A stretch of 39,682 nt of DNA from contig CAYVJA010000021.1 in the NCBI GenBank assembly GCA_964451605.1, positions 1 through 39,682 of the forward strand, in the 5' to 3' direction. How positions within the stretch are numbered: position 1 is the stretch's first letter; each line of letters begins with the position of its first letter. The notes under the pieces were generated by a model. The model was not told the origin of the DNA and did not search any database. It saw only the letters and a program-made list of their open reading frames with translations. The translations under genes were made by a program, and so were the position numbers. Shown here in pieces: positions 26,238 to 34,586 of this stretch. Source of the stretch: JAQVSH01 sp964451605 (lineage in GTDB: Bacteria > Bacteroidota > Bacteroidia > Bacteroidales > UBA4181).

Positions 26238-26852
26238 TTATGCTTTTTCCCAATCGATTTCGGGCCATTTTCCGATTCTTTGCAGAAAGGCATCCGATCG
26301 GCTCTTGGGGAGCAAAAAAGTGGCTTTGCAGACGGCCAGGTATTCGGCTTGAACTATTTCGGGCTGGAACTCTTTGATGATCTGTTGAATCTCCGGCGTT
26401 CGCTCATACGGATAGCTAATTCGGAACGCGTCGGTGATAACCCGGATAGTGGTCCCGGCACGGCTAAGCGCATCGGAAGCCGCTTCGCGATAGGCCACAG
26501 TCAGCCCCCCGGTTCCCAGTAAAATTCCGCCAAAATAGCGAACCACAGCCACCAGCACATCCGAAAGACCGTACGAGTCGATCTGCCCCAAAATGGGCCT
26601 GCCCGCCGTTCCGGAGGGCTCTCCGTCGTCGTTTGCGCGCCAGCGTTGCTTATCTGCACCCAGTCGCCAGGCATAACAGATATGTCGGGCGCTGAAATGG
26701 GCCTTGCGGAGCTGTTCGAGTGTGTCGCGGATGGCCTCTTCCGAAGTGACCGGTTGTGCATATGCAATAAAACGGCTCCCCTTGTCCCTGTACAGACCCT
26801 CAGAGGGTTGTGCCAGGGTAAGGTAGGTGTCGGAAGGCACAGATGCGTTCAT
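26238..26852 (-). CDS. YigZ/IMPACT-family protein
   Basis: A 204-residue protein of the YigZ/UPF0029 family, whose members resemble eukaryotic IMPACT and contain a ribosomal-protein-S5-like fold. Landmarks are RDKGSRFIAYAQPV, HFSARHICYAWRLG, DDGEPSGTAGRPIL, VVRYFGGILLGTGGL and a C-terminal ferredoxin-like domain (DAFRISYPYE onward). The biochemical role in bacteria is not settled; links to translation or nucleic-acid binding are reported for the family. I chose the ATG at 26852 because the dnaA terminator (26861-26887) overlaps the alternative start at 26876. Confidence 0.87.
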   Translation of the reverse strand: MNASVPSDTYLTLAQPSEGLYRDKGSRFIAYAQPVTSEEAIRDTLEQLRKAHFSARHICYAWRLGADKQRWRANDDGEPSGTAGRPILGQIDSYGLSDVLVAVVRYFGGILLGTGGLTVAYREAASDALSRAGTTIRVITDAFRISYPYERTPEIQQIIKEFQPEIVQAEYLAVCKATFLLPKSRSDAFLQRIGKWPEIDWEKA

Positions 26853-26860
26853 TTCCGGTG

Positions 26861-26887
26861 AAAAAAAAGGGGCCAAAAAGCGGCCCC
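26861..26887 (-). terminator. Intrinsic terminator of dnaA
   Basis: On the minus strand a 6-bp all-GC stem (26887-26882 with 26874-26869) closes a 7-base loop and is followed by eight U residues (26868-26861). It begins three bases after the dnaA stop and ends eight bases before the yigZ ATG. Confidence 0.88.
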
Positions 26888-26890
26888 GGG

Positions 26891-28312
26891 TTATGGTTTG
26901 AATTTTTTGTCGATCTCCTCTAACGTTTGTTTAAAGCGTTTGTCGGTCTCCTGCAGATTCAGCACCGTTTTGCAGGCATGCAGCACCGTGGCATGATCTT
27001 TTCCTCCCACCTGTTTTCCTATAGAGGCCAGGGCGGCTTTGGTGTACTTCTTTGAGAAGAACATGGCAATTTGACGAGCCTGCACAATCTCCCGCTTCCG
27101 GGTAGAGGAGTGGAGCATATCAATGGGTACATTCAGATAGTTGCAGACGGTTTTGCTGATAAAATCTATAGAGATCTCCTGTTTAGGATTCTTTATCAGC
27201 TTCTCTATCATTTCGGAGGCCAGTTCGAGCGTAATTGCCCTGCGGTTGAGCGTTGACTGTGCCAGCAAAGAGATGAGAGCGCCTTCGAGTTCGCGTACAT
27301 TACTGGTGATATTCGAAGCCACAAAGGCAATGACATCATCGGGGAGCGAAATGCCGTCCTGATAGGCCTTTCTGCGCAGAATAGCCACTCTGGTGGCATA
27401 ATCGGGAGCCTGAAGGTCGGCCGAAAGACCCCATTTGAAACGGGATAGCAGCCGCTTTTCGAGACCCTGCAGTTCGACGGGAGGTTTGTCGGATGTAAGA
27501 ATCAGTTGCTTGCCCGACTGATGCAGATGGTTAAATATGTGGAAGAATACATCCTGTGTCTTTTCACGGCCCGCAAATTCGTGAATGTCATCGATAATCA
27601 GCAGATCTATCATCTGATAGAAATGCAGGAACTTATTGATTTCATTCTTTAGGCGTGCATCCACAAATTGAGTCTGGAACTTATTGGCGGTTACATAGAG
27701 CACCATCTTATCGGGGAATCTCTCCTTTACACCCAGACCGATAGCCTGGGCCAGATGGGTTTTGCCCAAACCACTCTCTCCGTATACAAACAGTGGATTA
27801 AAGGCTGTTCCTCCCGGGTTTTCACCCACGGCAATACCTGCAGATCGAGCCAGTCTGTTACATTCACCCTCTACCAGATTATCGAAACTCTTTTCGGGAT
27901 TGAGCTGCGGATCGATATTCAGCTTGCGGATGCCTGGAATCACAAAGGGGTTGAATTTCTCAAGCCGATCGGCCGGAGAGAGAGGCAGAGAAATATTTTT
28001 CATTTCGGCCGAGGTGACCGAAGGATAGATTACCTGACTGGGTTTCTCCTGATTGGTGACATTCGATTTATCGACCACCACACTGTACTCCAGTTTTGCC
28101 TCGTTCCCCAACTCTTTTCGCAGACTCTTCCGAAGAAGATCGATAAAATGATCCTCCAGATATTCGTAAAAGAAAGGGCTGGGTACCTGAATGGTCAGGA
28201 CCTTATCGGAAAGCTTCAATGGTACGATGGGTTGAAACCATGTTCTGAAAGTCACGGCGGGAATATTATCGCGAATGACCCGTAAACATCGATTCCAAAT
28301 AGCCTGGTGCAT
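26891..28312 (-). CDS. dnaA: Chromosomal replication initiator protein DnaA
   Basis: A 473-residue AAA+ ATPase that binds DnaA boxes and opens the replication origin. Domain I (1-85) begins HQAIWNRCLRVIRDNI with the TWFQPIVP motif. Domain II is a linker to about residue 140. Domain III has the Walker A GESGLGKTH (178-186) and Walker B LLIIDDIHEF (D241, D242), with SRFKWGLSADLQ as sensor region. Domain IV ends with the DNA-binding signature GGKDHATVLHACKTV. The start ATG at 28312 fits the family N-terminus. It is followed by its own terminator; the upstream 242 bases are AT-rich but lack clear DnaA boxes. Confidence 0.97.
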   Translation of the reverse strand: MHQAIWNRCLRVIRDNIPAVTFRTWFQPIVPLKLSDKVLTIQVPSPFFYEYLEDHFIDLLRKSLRKELGNEAKLEYSVVVDKSNVTNQEKPSQVIYPSVTSAEMKNISLPLSPADRLEKFNPFVIPGIRKLNIDPQLNPEKSFDNLVEGECNRLARSAGIAVGENPGGTAFNPLFVYGESGLGKTHLAQAIGLGVKERFPDKMVLYVTANKFQTQFVDARLKNEINKFLHFYQMIDLLIIDDIHEFAGREKTQDVFFHIFNHLHQSGKQLILTSDKPPVELQGLEKRLLSRFKWGLSADLQAPDYATRVAILRRKAYQDGISLPDDVIAFVASNITSNVRELEGALISLLAQSTLNRRAITLELASEMIEKLIKNPKQEISIDFISKTVCNYLNVPIDMLHSSTRKREIVQARQIAMFFSKKYTKAALASIGKQVGGKDHATVLHACKTVLNLQETDKRFKQTLEEIDKKFKP

Positions 28313-28554
28313 TGTGTATCAGATTATCAGTAGTTGGACAGTAGCAGAGGAGGACATAACCATTTCTTCAACAAGGTTAGTTAAAAAAAAGCGCAAAAAA
28401 AACCAAAAATGCCTTGTTTTTTTCTTTCTGTTGCTATCTGGCTGCCATACAGTAAATTATTTTTTTTGCCCGGGTAAAGATTTTTTTCGAGGGGGACGGG
28501 GAAAAGTCAATTGGTTGAAAATCAAATAATTAAAAACAACTTACTGCCTTTCAA
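28313..28554. other. AT-rich intergenic region upstream of dnaA
   Basis: This 242-base stretch between the MlaD-like gene and dnaA has several poly-A and poly-T tracts (for example 28382-28410 and 28450-28458). An origin would be expected to carry several TTATCCACA-like boxes; I see only poor matches such as TGTGTATCA near 28314. The promoter of dnaA presumably lies here; the best -7 candidate on the minus strand is CATTTTTG (28411 to 28404), seven of eight bases, with no good -33 element. I cannot call it an origin. Confidence 0.4.
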
Positions 28555-29469
28555 TCACTTGTCTTTTCTGCCAAAAAGAGAAAAGTGAACATACCGTTTG
28601 GGCTGTTTCCTCAGGTCGATCAGCAGACTGTCGAGCGAAGCCAGTGAGGATTGGAGATTATTGTATAAAGTGTCGTTAACCATAAGTTGTCCCAGGCTTC
28701 CCTCACCGTTACGCAATCCGGTAAGGAGCCCCTCGGCTTGTAGCAAGGTTGTGTTGGTACGGCCGATTGCCTGTTTGATATCCGATTCGGCCAGTTGGCC
28801 GCTGAAGATCTCCAGGTTTCCGGAGATACGGGTAATGCTCTGGTTGTTCTTTTCGAGATTGGCCGATACCGATTCAAAGTGCGAAAGGATGGCACTCAGT
28901 TTCGATTTCTCCTCAGAAAGAATCTGATCGAGTGTGGCTACCGAACTCCTGAGATGTTGGCGTGTTTCCGGATTAAGGATATCTTGCAGCGATTCCATCA
29001 CCGAGTCGATAGAGAGCATCATCTCTTCGGCCTTCTGACGCAGAGGGGCAATCAGATCGACTGCCGAGCTGATGAGATCGGCCTGAAGCCCTGTGGAAAG
29101 TGTATCGCCGGGTGTCGCTTTTTTAGGGCTGTCGCCTCTGAGGAGGTTGATGGCTTTTGTCCCCAGAAGGTCTTTACTGAAGATTTGAATGGTGCTGTTT
29201 GAAGGAAGGTAGTAATCTTTTTGGATAGAGATGGTTACCAAAAGTTTGTTGGGATCGGAGTCGAGAAACCGGATGTCGCTTACGCGACCGATTCTTAGTC
29301 CGTTTACGGTTACATCGCTCGAGACATCGAGACCCGAAACATTGTCGAAGACTCCGCAAAATTCCTGGTCCTGATTCAGCAGATTGCTCCCCTTGAGGAA
29401 GTTTAATCCCCAAATTAGCAGTACAGTGACACCCAGAAAAATAATGCCGATTTTTACCTCTTTTCTCAT
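28555..29469 (-). CDS. MlaD/MCE-domain lipid-transport protein
   Basis: A 304-residue protein with one N-terminal membrane helix (about residues 6-24, IGIIFLGVTVLLIWGLNFL partly quoted) and a single MCE domain (about 38-120; DNVSGLDVSSDVTVNGLRIGRV quoted in part). The C-terminal half is a long coiled-coil-like helical region rich in S, L, E and Q (about 130-270). MCE proteins form rings that bind lipids and shuttle phospholipids between inner and outer membranes, with an MlaE/MlaF ABC partner. No such partner is nearby here. It lies 44 bases after the amidase gene, the same neighbourhood as LptD, which suggests a shared envelope role. Confidence 0.9.
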   Translation of the reverse strand: MRKEVKIGIIFLGVTVLLIWGLNFLKGSNLLNQDQEFCGVFDNVSGLDVSSDVTVNGLRIGRVSDIRFLDSDPNKLLVTISIQKDYYLPSNSTIQIFSKDLLGTKAINLLRGDSPKKATPGDTLSTGLQADLISSAVDLIAPLRQKAEEMMLSIDSVMESLQDILNPETRQHLRSSVATLDQILSEEKSKLSAILSHFESVSANLEKNNQSITRISGNLEIFSGQLAESDIKQAIGRTNTTLLQAEGLLTGLRNGEGSLGQLMVNDTLYNNLQSSLASLDSLLIDLRKQPKRYVHFSLFGRKDK

Positions 29470-29513
29470 GGTAATTCTTTTTACGTAACGGTTTGGCAGA
29501 CGGATGGTTCCGG

Positions 29514-30749
29514 TTACCTTCTTTGATTCAGCTCCGAGCGGGCCTCGGAGGGAGGAATAAAATTGCCATTTCGCGTGGCTGTAATAAATGCATCGGGATA
29601 TTTTTTCCGGATGCTTCTGAGACGTTCTTCAATCCGGGGGTAGCTGGTTGTTTTTCCTACCAGATACTTATTGTAGGGGGTGCCCCGGATCTCTGTCACA
29701 TCGGTTTCGCCCTTGAAATTTGCCGGCTTAAGGGCAATAGGTTTGGATGACACCGCTGCGGCAATTTGCACATAAAACCAGATCTCCTCCTTTCCCTGCC
29801 CGGGGTTGATGGAAGATGCGCTCCCGGCCGGAACGCGCTCAGGGCTCTCTTGACGCACGGCTGCCGGCGATTCTGTCGAAGCCGTCGGTTTGACCTCGGC
29901 AACAAAGTTACTCTTATTCTCAATTCGGTTTTTATAGGTCCGAAAGGCTTCGAAGAGTGCCTTGGCCATCTTTTCCTGACCTGCGGCCGTGTTAAGATAT
30001 CGTTCGTCGTCGGGATTCGACATGTAGCCCAACTCAACCAGAACGCTGGGGGCTGCCGTCTTGTACAAGACCACAAATCCGGCCTGTTTAACGCCCCTAT
30101 CCACTATCGGTGTGGCTACCTTAACCTGATGTTGAAATGCTTCGGCCATCTCAAGACTCTGTTTAAGGTAGGAGTTCTGCATCAATTGAAAGATTATATA
30201 TGACTCGGGCGATTTCGGGTCGAACCCTTCGTAATGAGAGGAGTAATCATCCTCGAGAAAAATGGCGGAGTTTTCCAGCTGGGCTACCTCTATGTTCTGT
30301 TCGGCCATGTCATTACCCATTACATAGGTTTCCGCACCCTTAATACTCCGTTTTCGGGAGGATGAGGTATTGGCGGGTAAACTGTTAGCATGAATAGAGA
30401 TGAAGAGATCTGCCTGATTTTTGTTGGCTATGTTGGCACGCTCCTTCAGCGGAATAAAAATGTCTGTTTTTCGGGTATAGATTACCTCCACATCCGGGAG
30501 CTCCTTTTCAATCATAGCTCCCAGTTTCAACCCTACAGAGAGTACAATATTCTTCTCTCGCGCACGGGGAGATATACATCCGGGGTCTTTTCCCCCGTGT
30601 CCCGGGTCTATCACCACTCTGTTCACTCCTTCTGGCGAAGCGTGAAGTCTGGCAGGAATAGAAAGCAGACAACAACAACCCACCAGCAGGATCCCGGCTG
30701 AGAGCCGCTTTAGCAGAGGGGCCTGTACTATAATTCCGGGAATGAACAT
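29514..30749 (-). CDS. N-acetylmuramoyl-L-alanine amidase (Amidase_3 family) with C-terminal SPOR-like domain
   Basis: A 411-residue exported enzyme that cuts the bond between muramic acid and L-alanine in peptidoglycan. A signal peptide runs to about residue 37. The zinc ligands are H51 (DPGHGG), E65 (REKNIVLS) and H120 (ISIHAN); the catalytic Glu is in SVLVELGYMSN. An insertion at about 125-185 (SSSRKRSIKGAETYVMGND onward) covers the active site and could be a regulatory helix, as in amidases needing an activator. After a Pro/Ser/Ala-rich linker (about 285-320) the last 90 residues (IWFYVQIAAAV to AFITATRNG) resemble a SPOR domain that binds septal glycan. It is divergent from lptD. Confidence 0.92.
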   Translation of the reverse strand: MFIPGIIVQAPLLKRLSAGILLVGCCCLLSIPARLHASPEGVNRVVIDPGHGGKDPGCISPRAREKNIVLSVGLKLGAMIEKELPDVEVIYTRKTDIFIPLKERANIANKNQADLFISIHANSLPANTSSSRKRSIKGAETYVMGNDMAEQNIEVAQLENSAIFLEDDYSSHYEGFDPKSPESYIIFQLMQNSYLKQSLEMAEAFQHQVKVATPIVDRGVKQAGFVVLYKTAAPSVLVELGYMSNPDDERYLNTAAGQEKMAKALFEAFRTYKNRIENKSNFVAEVKPTASTESPAAVRQESPERVPAGSASSINPGQGKEEIWFYVQIAAAVSSKPIALKPANFKGETDVTEIRGTPYNKYLVGKTTSYPRIEERLRSIRKKYPDAFITATRNGNFIPPSEARSELNQRR

Positions 30750-30773
30750 TCTTACGAAATCGAGAATTTTGTG

Positions 30774-30781
30774 TAGTTTTG
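30774..30781 (+). promoter_or_regulatory. Promoter -7 element of lptD
   Basis: TAGTTTTG is an exact TAnnTTTG box with a start expected near 30788, 43 bases before the TTG start codon. No convincing TTTG lies 19-21 bases upstream. Confidence 0.45.
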
Positions 30782-30812
30782 GCGTCCCGGAGCATTCGTG
30801 CGGGGTGCGTCA

Positions 30813-30820
30813 CAAAAATA
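30813..30820 (-). promoter_or_regulatory. Promoter -7 element of the amidase-mlaD unit
   Basis: On the minus strand TATTTTTG (30820 to 30813) is an exact -7 box, with a start expected near 30806 and a leader of about 57 bases. No good -33 element is seen. The expected amidase transcript overlaps the 5' end of the lptD transcript by about 18 bases. Confidence 0.45.
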
Positions 30821-30830
30821 GAGATTAAAA

Positions 30831-33640
30831 TTGTTTTCCGGAATTCTTTCATACTTTTTTGGCTTCCTTCTCTGTGCGCTATGGCCTGTAAATGCTCACG
30901 CCCAGGGGCGTGCCCATTATATTCCGGAGCCATCGGCAATCTACTCCGATACCACCCTTTCCGATACAAATCTGTCAGTTGCCGATACGCTGAAGAGAAG
31001 CCTTGCTTCTGTTGCAGATACATTGTTGGAAGGCAATGATTCAGCGGCCGATACTTCGCAAATCAAGCCGATGAGTGCCGGATCGCTGGCCGACAGTCTC
31101 TCCTCTCAGCCCGAATCGGCCTTCTCATCGCCCATCAGTTACTCATGGAAAGATTCCATGGTTATCTCTGTGAAGGACCAGAAGGCCTTTTTGTACGGCG
31201 GAGCCACGGTAAAGTTTGAGGATAAGCAGTTGACCGCCGATTACATTGAGTTTGATATGGCCAAGAGCATAGCTTATGCCACCGGACGAAAGGATTCGGC
31301 CGGCCAAATGATTGGACTTCCCGTATTTACGCAGGGGCAGGAGAGTTTCGATGTCAGGAGTCTTTCGTATAACTTTAAGACGAAGAGTGGTGTGATTCAT
31401 GATGTAATCACTGAGCAGCAGGAGTCTTTTTTGCACGGTTCGGTGGCAAAGCGGTACGATTCCGGAATTGTCGATATCAAAGACGGGAAGTTTACCACTT
31501 GCGATGCCGATCATCCCCACTTTTATCTGGCCATCTCGAAAGGGCGGATGATTCCCGGAAAGAAGATTGTGGCAGGTCCTTCCTATCTGGTGTTGGAGGA
31601 TGTGCCGCTGCCCATCGGGATTCCCTTTGGTTTCCTGCCCAATACCAGTAAACGGAATCAGTCGGGTTTTTTGTTGCCCACCTGGGGCGATGAGGTGGCC
31701 CGGGGTTTTAATCTGACGGGTGGCGGTTACTATCTGGCTCTTGGCCAACATCTGGATGCGCGTATTACCGGTGATATCTATTCGAAGGGAACCTGGGGGT
31801 TGGGTATGGCCGCCAACTATGTAAAAAGATATCGTTTTTCCGGGCAGTTTAACGGGAGGTATTACAAAGATATTACGGGAGAGAAGGGCCTCGATCGTAC
31901 GGCTTCAACCAGTTTTTCGTTGCAGTGGATGCATCGGCAGGATCCTAAGGCGAATCCTACCTCTTCGTTAAATGCGAGTGTGAATTTTAGTACCAAGTCG
32001 TTCGATCAGAATCACAACTATCAGAATGTGAGCAGGCTAATGACTAACACTAAGCAATCGAGCATCTCCTGGGCTAAGAACTGGCCCTCCAAGCCCTATC
32101 GGCTTACCATGAATCTGAACCATTCGCAGAGCAGCGGAGCCGATCTTGTGCAAATGACTCTCCCTTCGGCCAACTTTTCGGTCGATCGGCTCTATCCTTT
32201 CCGCAAAAAGGTGTCGGCCGGAACCAAGAAGTGGTACGAGGATATCNNNNNNNNNNCACCTTCTCGTATAGTGCCGAGATGCGAAACGACATCTCTTCGC
32301 CCGAAGACAAGCTGTTGTCCGACTCTACATTGCGAAACATGCGGAACGGATTTAAGCATACCATCCCGGTGAATCTGAATGTGAAAGTGTTCAAACAGAT
32401 CAATATCACCCCGTCGCTTAACTACACCGGTATGCTCTACACCAGCTCTTTGCGAAAACGGTGGGTTCCGGGCGATCAGGAGGTGAACCCGGAAGGCAGC
32501 GTGGTAACCGATACGTTGAGGAACCTTTCGTATGCGCATGGTTTTGCGCCCAATATTTCAGCCTCTTTCTCACCGAAAATCTATATCCGGGGCCAGGCTC
32601 TCAACCAAAATGCCAAAATTCAGGCCATCCGCAATGTGGTTACCACCGCGGTGAGCTTTCGGTTTACGCCCGACCTTTCAAAGGTGGTTCCCAATTACTA
32701 CCGCGATCTTGAGTATACCTATATTGATAAGAATGGGGAATCGGTCACCAAGAAGGAGAAATACTCCATTTACCAAGGCTATACCTATGGTACTCCTACA
32801 CTTCCCGGTAAGAGCGGAGCTATTTCACTCTCTATTCGGAACAATTTAGAAGCCAAAATCAAATCGGATAAAGACACCACCGGTGTGAAGAAGATAAAAC
32901 TACTCGAAAACCTCTCTTTTTCCACGGGCTACAATATTTTCGCAGACTCTATGCGATTGAGCGTTATCTCTATGAATGGAAATACCAGCCTCTTCAATAA
33001 TATTCTCAATCTCTCTTTCAGCGGATCGATCGATCCCTACGCCATTGACGATAAGGGTAAGCGTTACGACCGCCTCATGCTGAAAGACGGAAAGTTGGGA
33101 AGGCTCACCAGTCTGAGTTTCTCCCCTTCGTTCCGTTTACAGGGGGGGCAGGGCAAGCAGAAAGGCCGGGGCAGTTCGGAAAGCGACACTAATCCGTCGC
33201 TGCTACAGAGTCAGGATGAGTTGGGTCCGTCCGATGATTCTGGCCGGATTGATCCTGAAAGGTATCGCGCTGCCGGAGTAGCACTACCCTATGAATATTT
33301 CAAAATTCCCTGGAGTATGGGGGTGAGCTACGATATGAACTATTCGAAACCGGGAAAAACAAAGGCCAGTGTAGTACAAACGGTTAGAATAAACGGAGAT
33401 CTCAGTCTGACCCCCAAGTGGAAAATGTCCTTTAATACCGGTTACGACGTGGAGACAAAGCAGGTTACGCATACCAACTTTACCATCGATCGTGATTTGC
33501 ACTGCTGGGTAATGTCGCTTAACGTTTCGCCTTTTGGACGCTATAAATTCTACGGGTTTCAGATCAATGTCAGATCGGCAATGCTCCGTGATTTGAAATA
33601 TGAGAAATCTCGCTCGCAATACGACAGCCAGTCGTTTTAA
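30831..33640 (+). CDS. lptD: LPS-assembly outer-membrane protein LptD (interrupted by a scaffold gap)
   Basis: This large outer-membrane barrel inserts lipopolysaccharide into the outer leaflet. A signal peptide (MFSGILSYFFGFLLCALWP, partly quoted) starts at a TTG codon; the in-frame TAG at 30819-30821 leaves only three codons upstream, so no ATG is possible there. Residues about 95-215 hold an OstA-like beta-jellyroll (AFLYGGATVKFEDKQLTADYIEFD quoted in part; IVDIKDGKFTTCD). The region from about 235 on is a barrel with alternating aromatic strands. Ten N residues at 32247-32256 interrupt it, and reading continues downstream in another frame (TFSYSAEMRND). At least 932 residues are encoded. 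The frame change is a placeholder effect: the true gap should be 2 mod 3 in length. It is divergent from the amidase-mlaD genes. Confidence 0.9.
32247..32256. other. Assembly gap (10 N)
   Basis: Ten unresolved bases inside the barrel-coding part of lptD. The codon phase on the two sides requires a true length of 2 mod 3, so 10 is not the real size. Confidence 0.98.
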
Positions 33641-33714
33641 CCGGCTGTTGCTGTAAAAATATGTATATTAGCCTGCTTTAAAGTCAGGTTCAGGTTGCTC
33701 TTTATGCTGATTGA

Positions 33715-34095
33715 ATGAAACGAATTATCTCCACTCCAGATGCCCCCGCTGCCATCGGTCCCTATAGCCAGGCAGTAGAAGTAAACGGTTTCCTCTATGT
33801 TTCGGGTCAGATACCGCTCGATCCGGTTTCGGGTCAGATTGTGGGATCGGATATTGGCACCCAAACCGAACAGGTCCTGAAGAACATCGGTTCCATCCTG
33901 AAGGCAGCCGGCTATTCGTATGGCGACGTGGTTAAAACTACCTGCCTTCTGGCCGATATGAATCATTTTTCGGAAATGAACAAAGTGTATGGCAGCTTTT
34001 TTGTAGCAGATCAGCCGGCCAGAGCTGCCTTTGCTGTGGCGAAACTTCCCCGTGAGGTGTTAATCGAGATTGAAGTGATTGCCAGTAAAGCCTGA
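33715..34095 (+). CDS. ridA: RidA-family enamine/imine deaminase
   Basis: A 126-residue protein of the YjgF/YER057c/UK114 family, which trims as a homotrimer and hydrolyses reactive 2-aminoacrylate and related enamines formed by PLP enzymes. Family features are GPYSQAVEVNGFLYVSGQIPLDP (partly quoted), the substrate-binding Arg of PARAAFAVAKLP, and EIEVIASKA at the end. The length is standard. It is the first of three genes following lptD; the next begins five bases after its stop. A weak promoter may lie in the 74 bases upstream, but no box was firm enough to list. Confidence 0.95.
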   Translation: MKRIISTPDAPAAIGPYSQAVEVNGFLYVSGQIPLDPVSGQIVGSDIGTQTEQVLKNIGSILKAAGYSYGDVVKTTCLLADMNHFSEMNKVYGSFFVADQPARAAFAVAKLPREVLIEIEVIASKA

Positions 34096-34100
34096 AAGTA

Positions 34101-34586
34101 ATGAAATGTTTCTGCCGAATTCCCGCCGGTTTTCTTCTAGTGGCAGCCCTTCTTGCCTCTGTGGTGGCTTCGTGCGATGATGTATGCGAGACGCCCACTC
34201 TCACGGCTATTGTGGCGGGAACCTACACCGATAACGCACAGCCTCCCGCTTCGTACACGCTTACTTCACCGGCTGTTTACGGCGTTGGCCGCGACAGTTT
34301 ACTGGCTCCTGTTGCCGGGAAGTGGCTGATGCCCCTTTCTCTCGCATCCGATCAGGTTCGGTTTGTTGTGGAGGACGACGGTGTGAAGGATACCATCGCG
34401 TTCTATTATAACCGCAGTGTGGAGTTTGTTTCGGAAGAGTGCGGTTGTATTGCGGTGGCCCGCATCGACAGTATTGTCTATTCCATGCATAAGTTAAAGC
34501 GGGTGGATATTGTTAAGCCATCGGTCCGTACAGTCTATGTTGATCAAGATAAACACAATGACGAGAATATTCGCCTCTTTTATTAG
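34101..34586 (+). CDS. DUF6452-like lipoprotein
   Basis: A 161-residue lipoprotein with a signal peptide (about residues 9-24) and lipobox VASC. The mature part is a small beta-rich domain with three further cysteines (CDDVCETPTL and SEECGC), which could form disulfides. It resembles the DUF6452 family found in Bacteroidota, often next to DUF6048 as here. Its function is unknown. The location is probably the outer membrane. Its end overlaps the DUF6048 gene by 29 bases, a sign of coupled translation and of a shared function. Confidence 0.75.
   Translation: MKCFCRIPAGFLLVAALLASVVASCDDVCETPTLTAIVAGTYTDNAQPPASYTLTSPAVYGVGRDSLLAPVAGKWLMPLSLASDQVRFVVEDDGVKDTIAFYYNRSVEFVSEECGCIAVARIDSIVYSMHKLKRVDIVKPSVRTVYVDQDKHNDENIRLFY

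Noticed and set aside
28313..28560. Origin of replication at dnaA
   Set aside because: No cluster of DnaA boxes could be seen; only poor partial matches, so it is not called.
33670..33695. Small hairpin between lptD and ridA as a terminator
   Set aside because: The stem is only about six base pairs and is not followed by a U-run.
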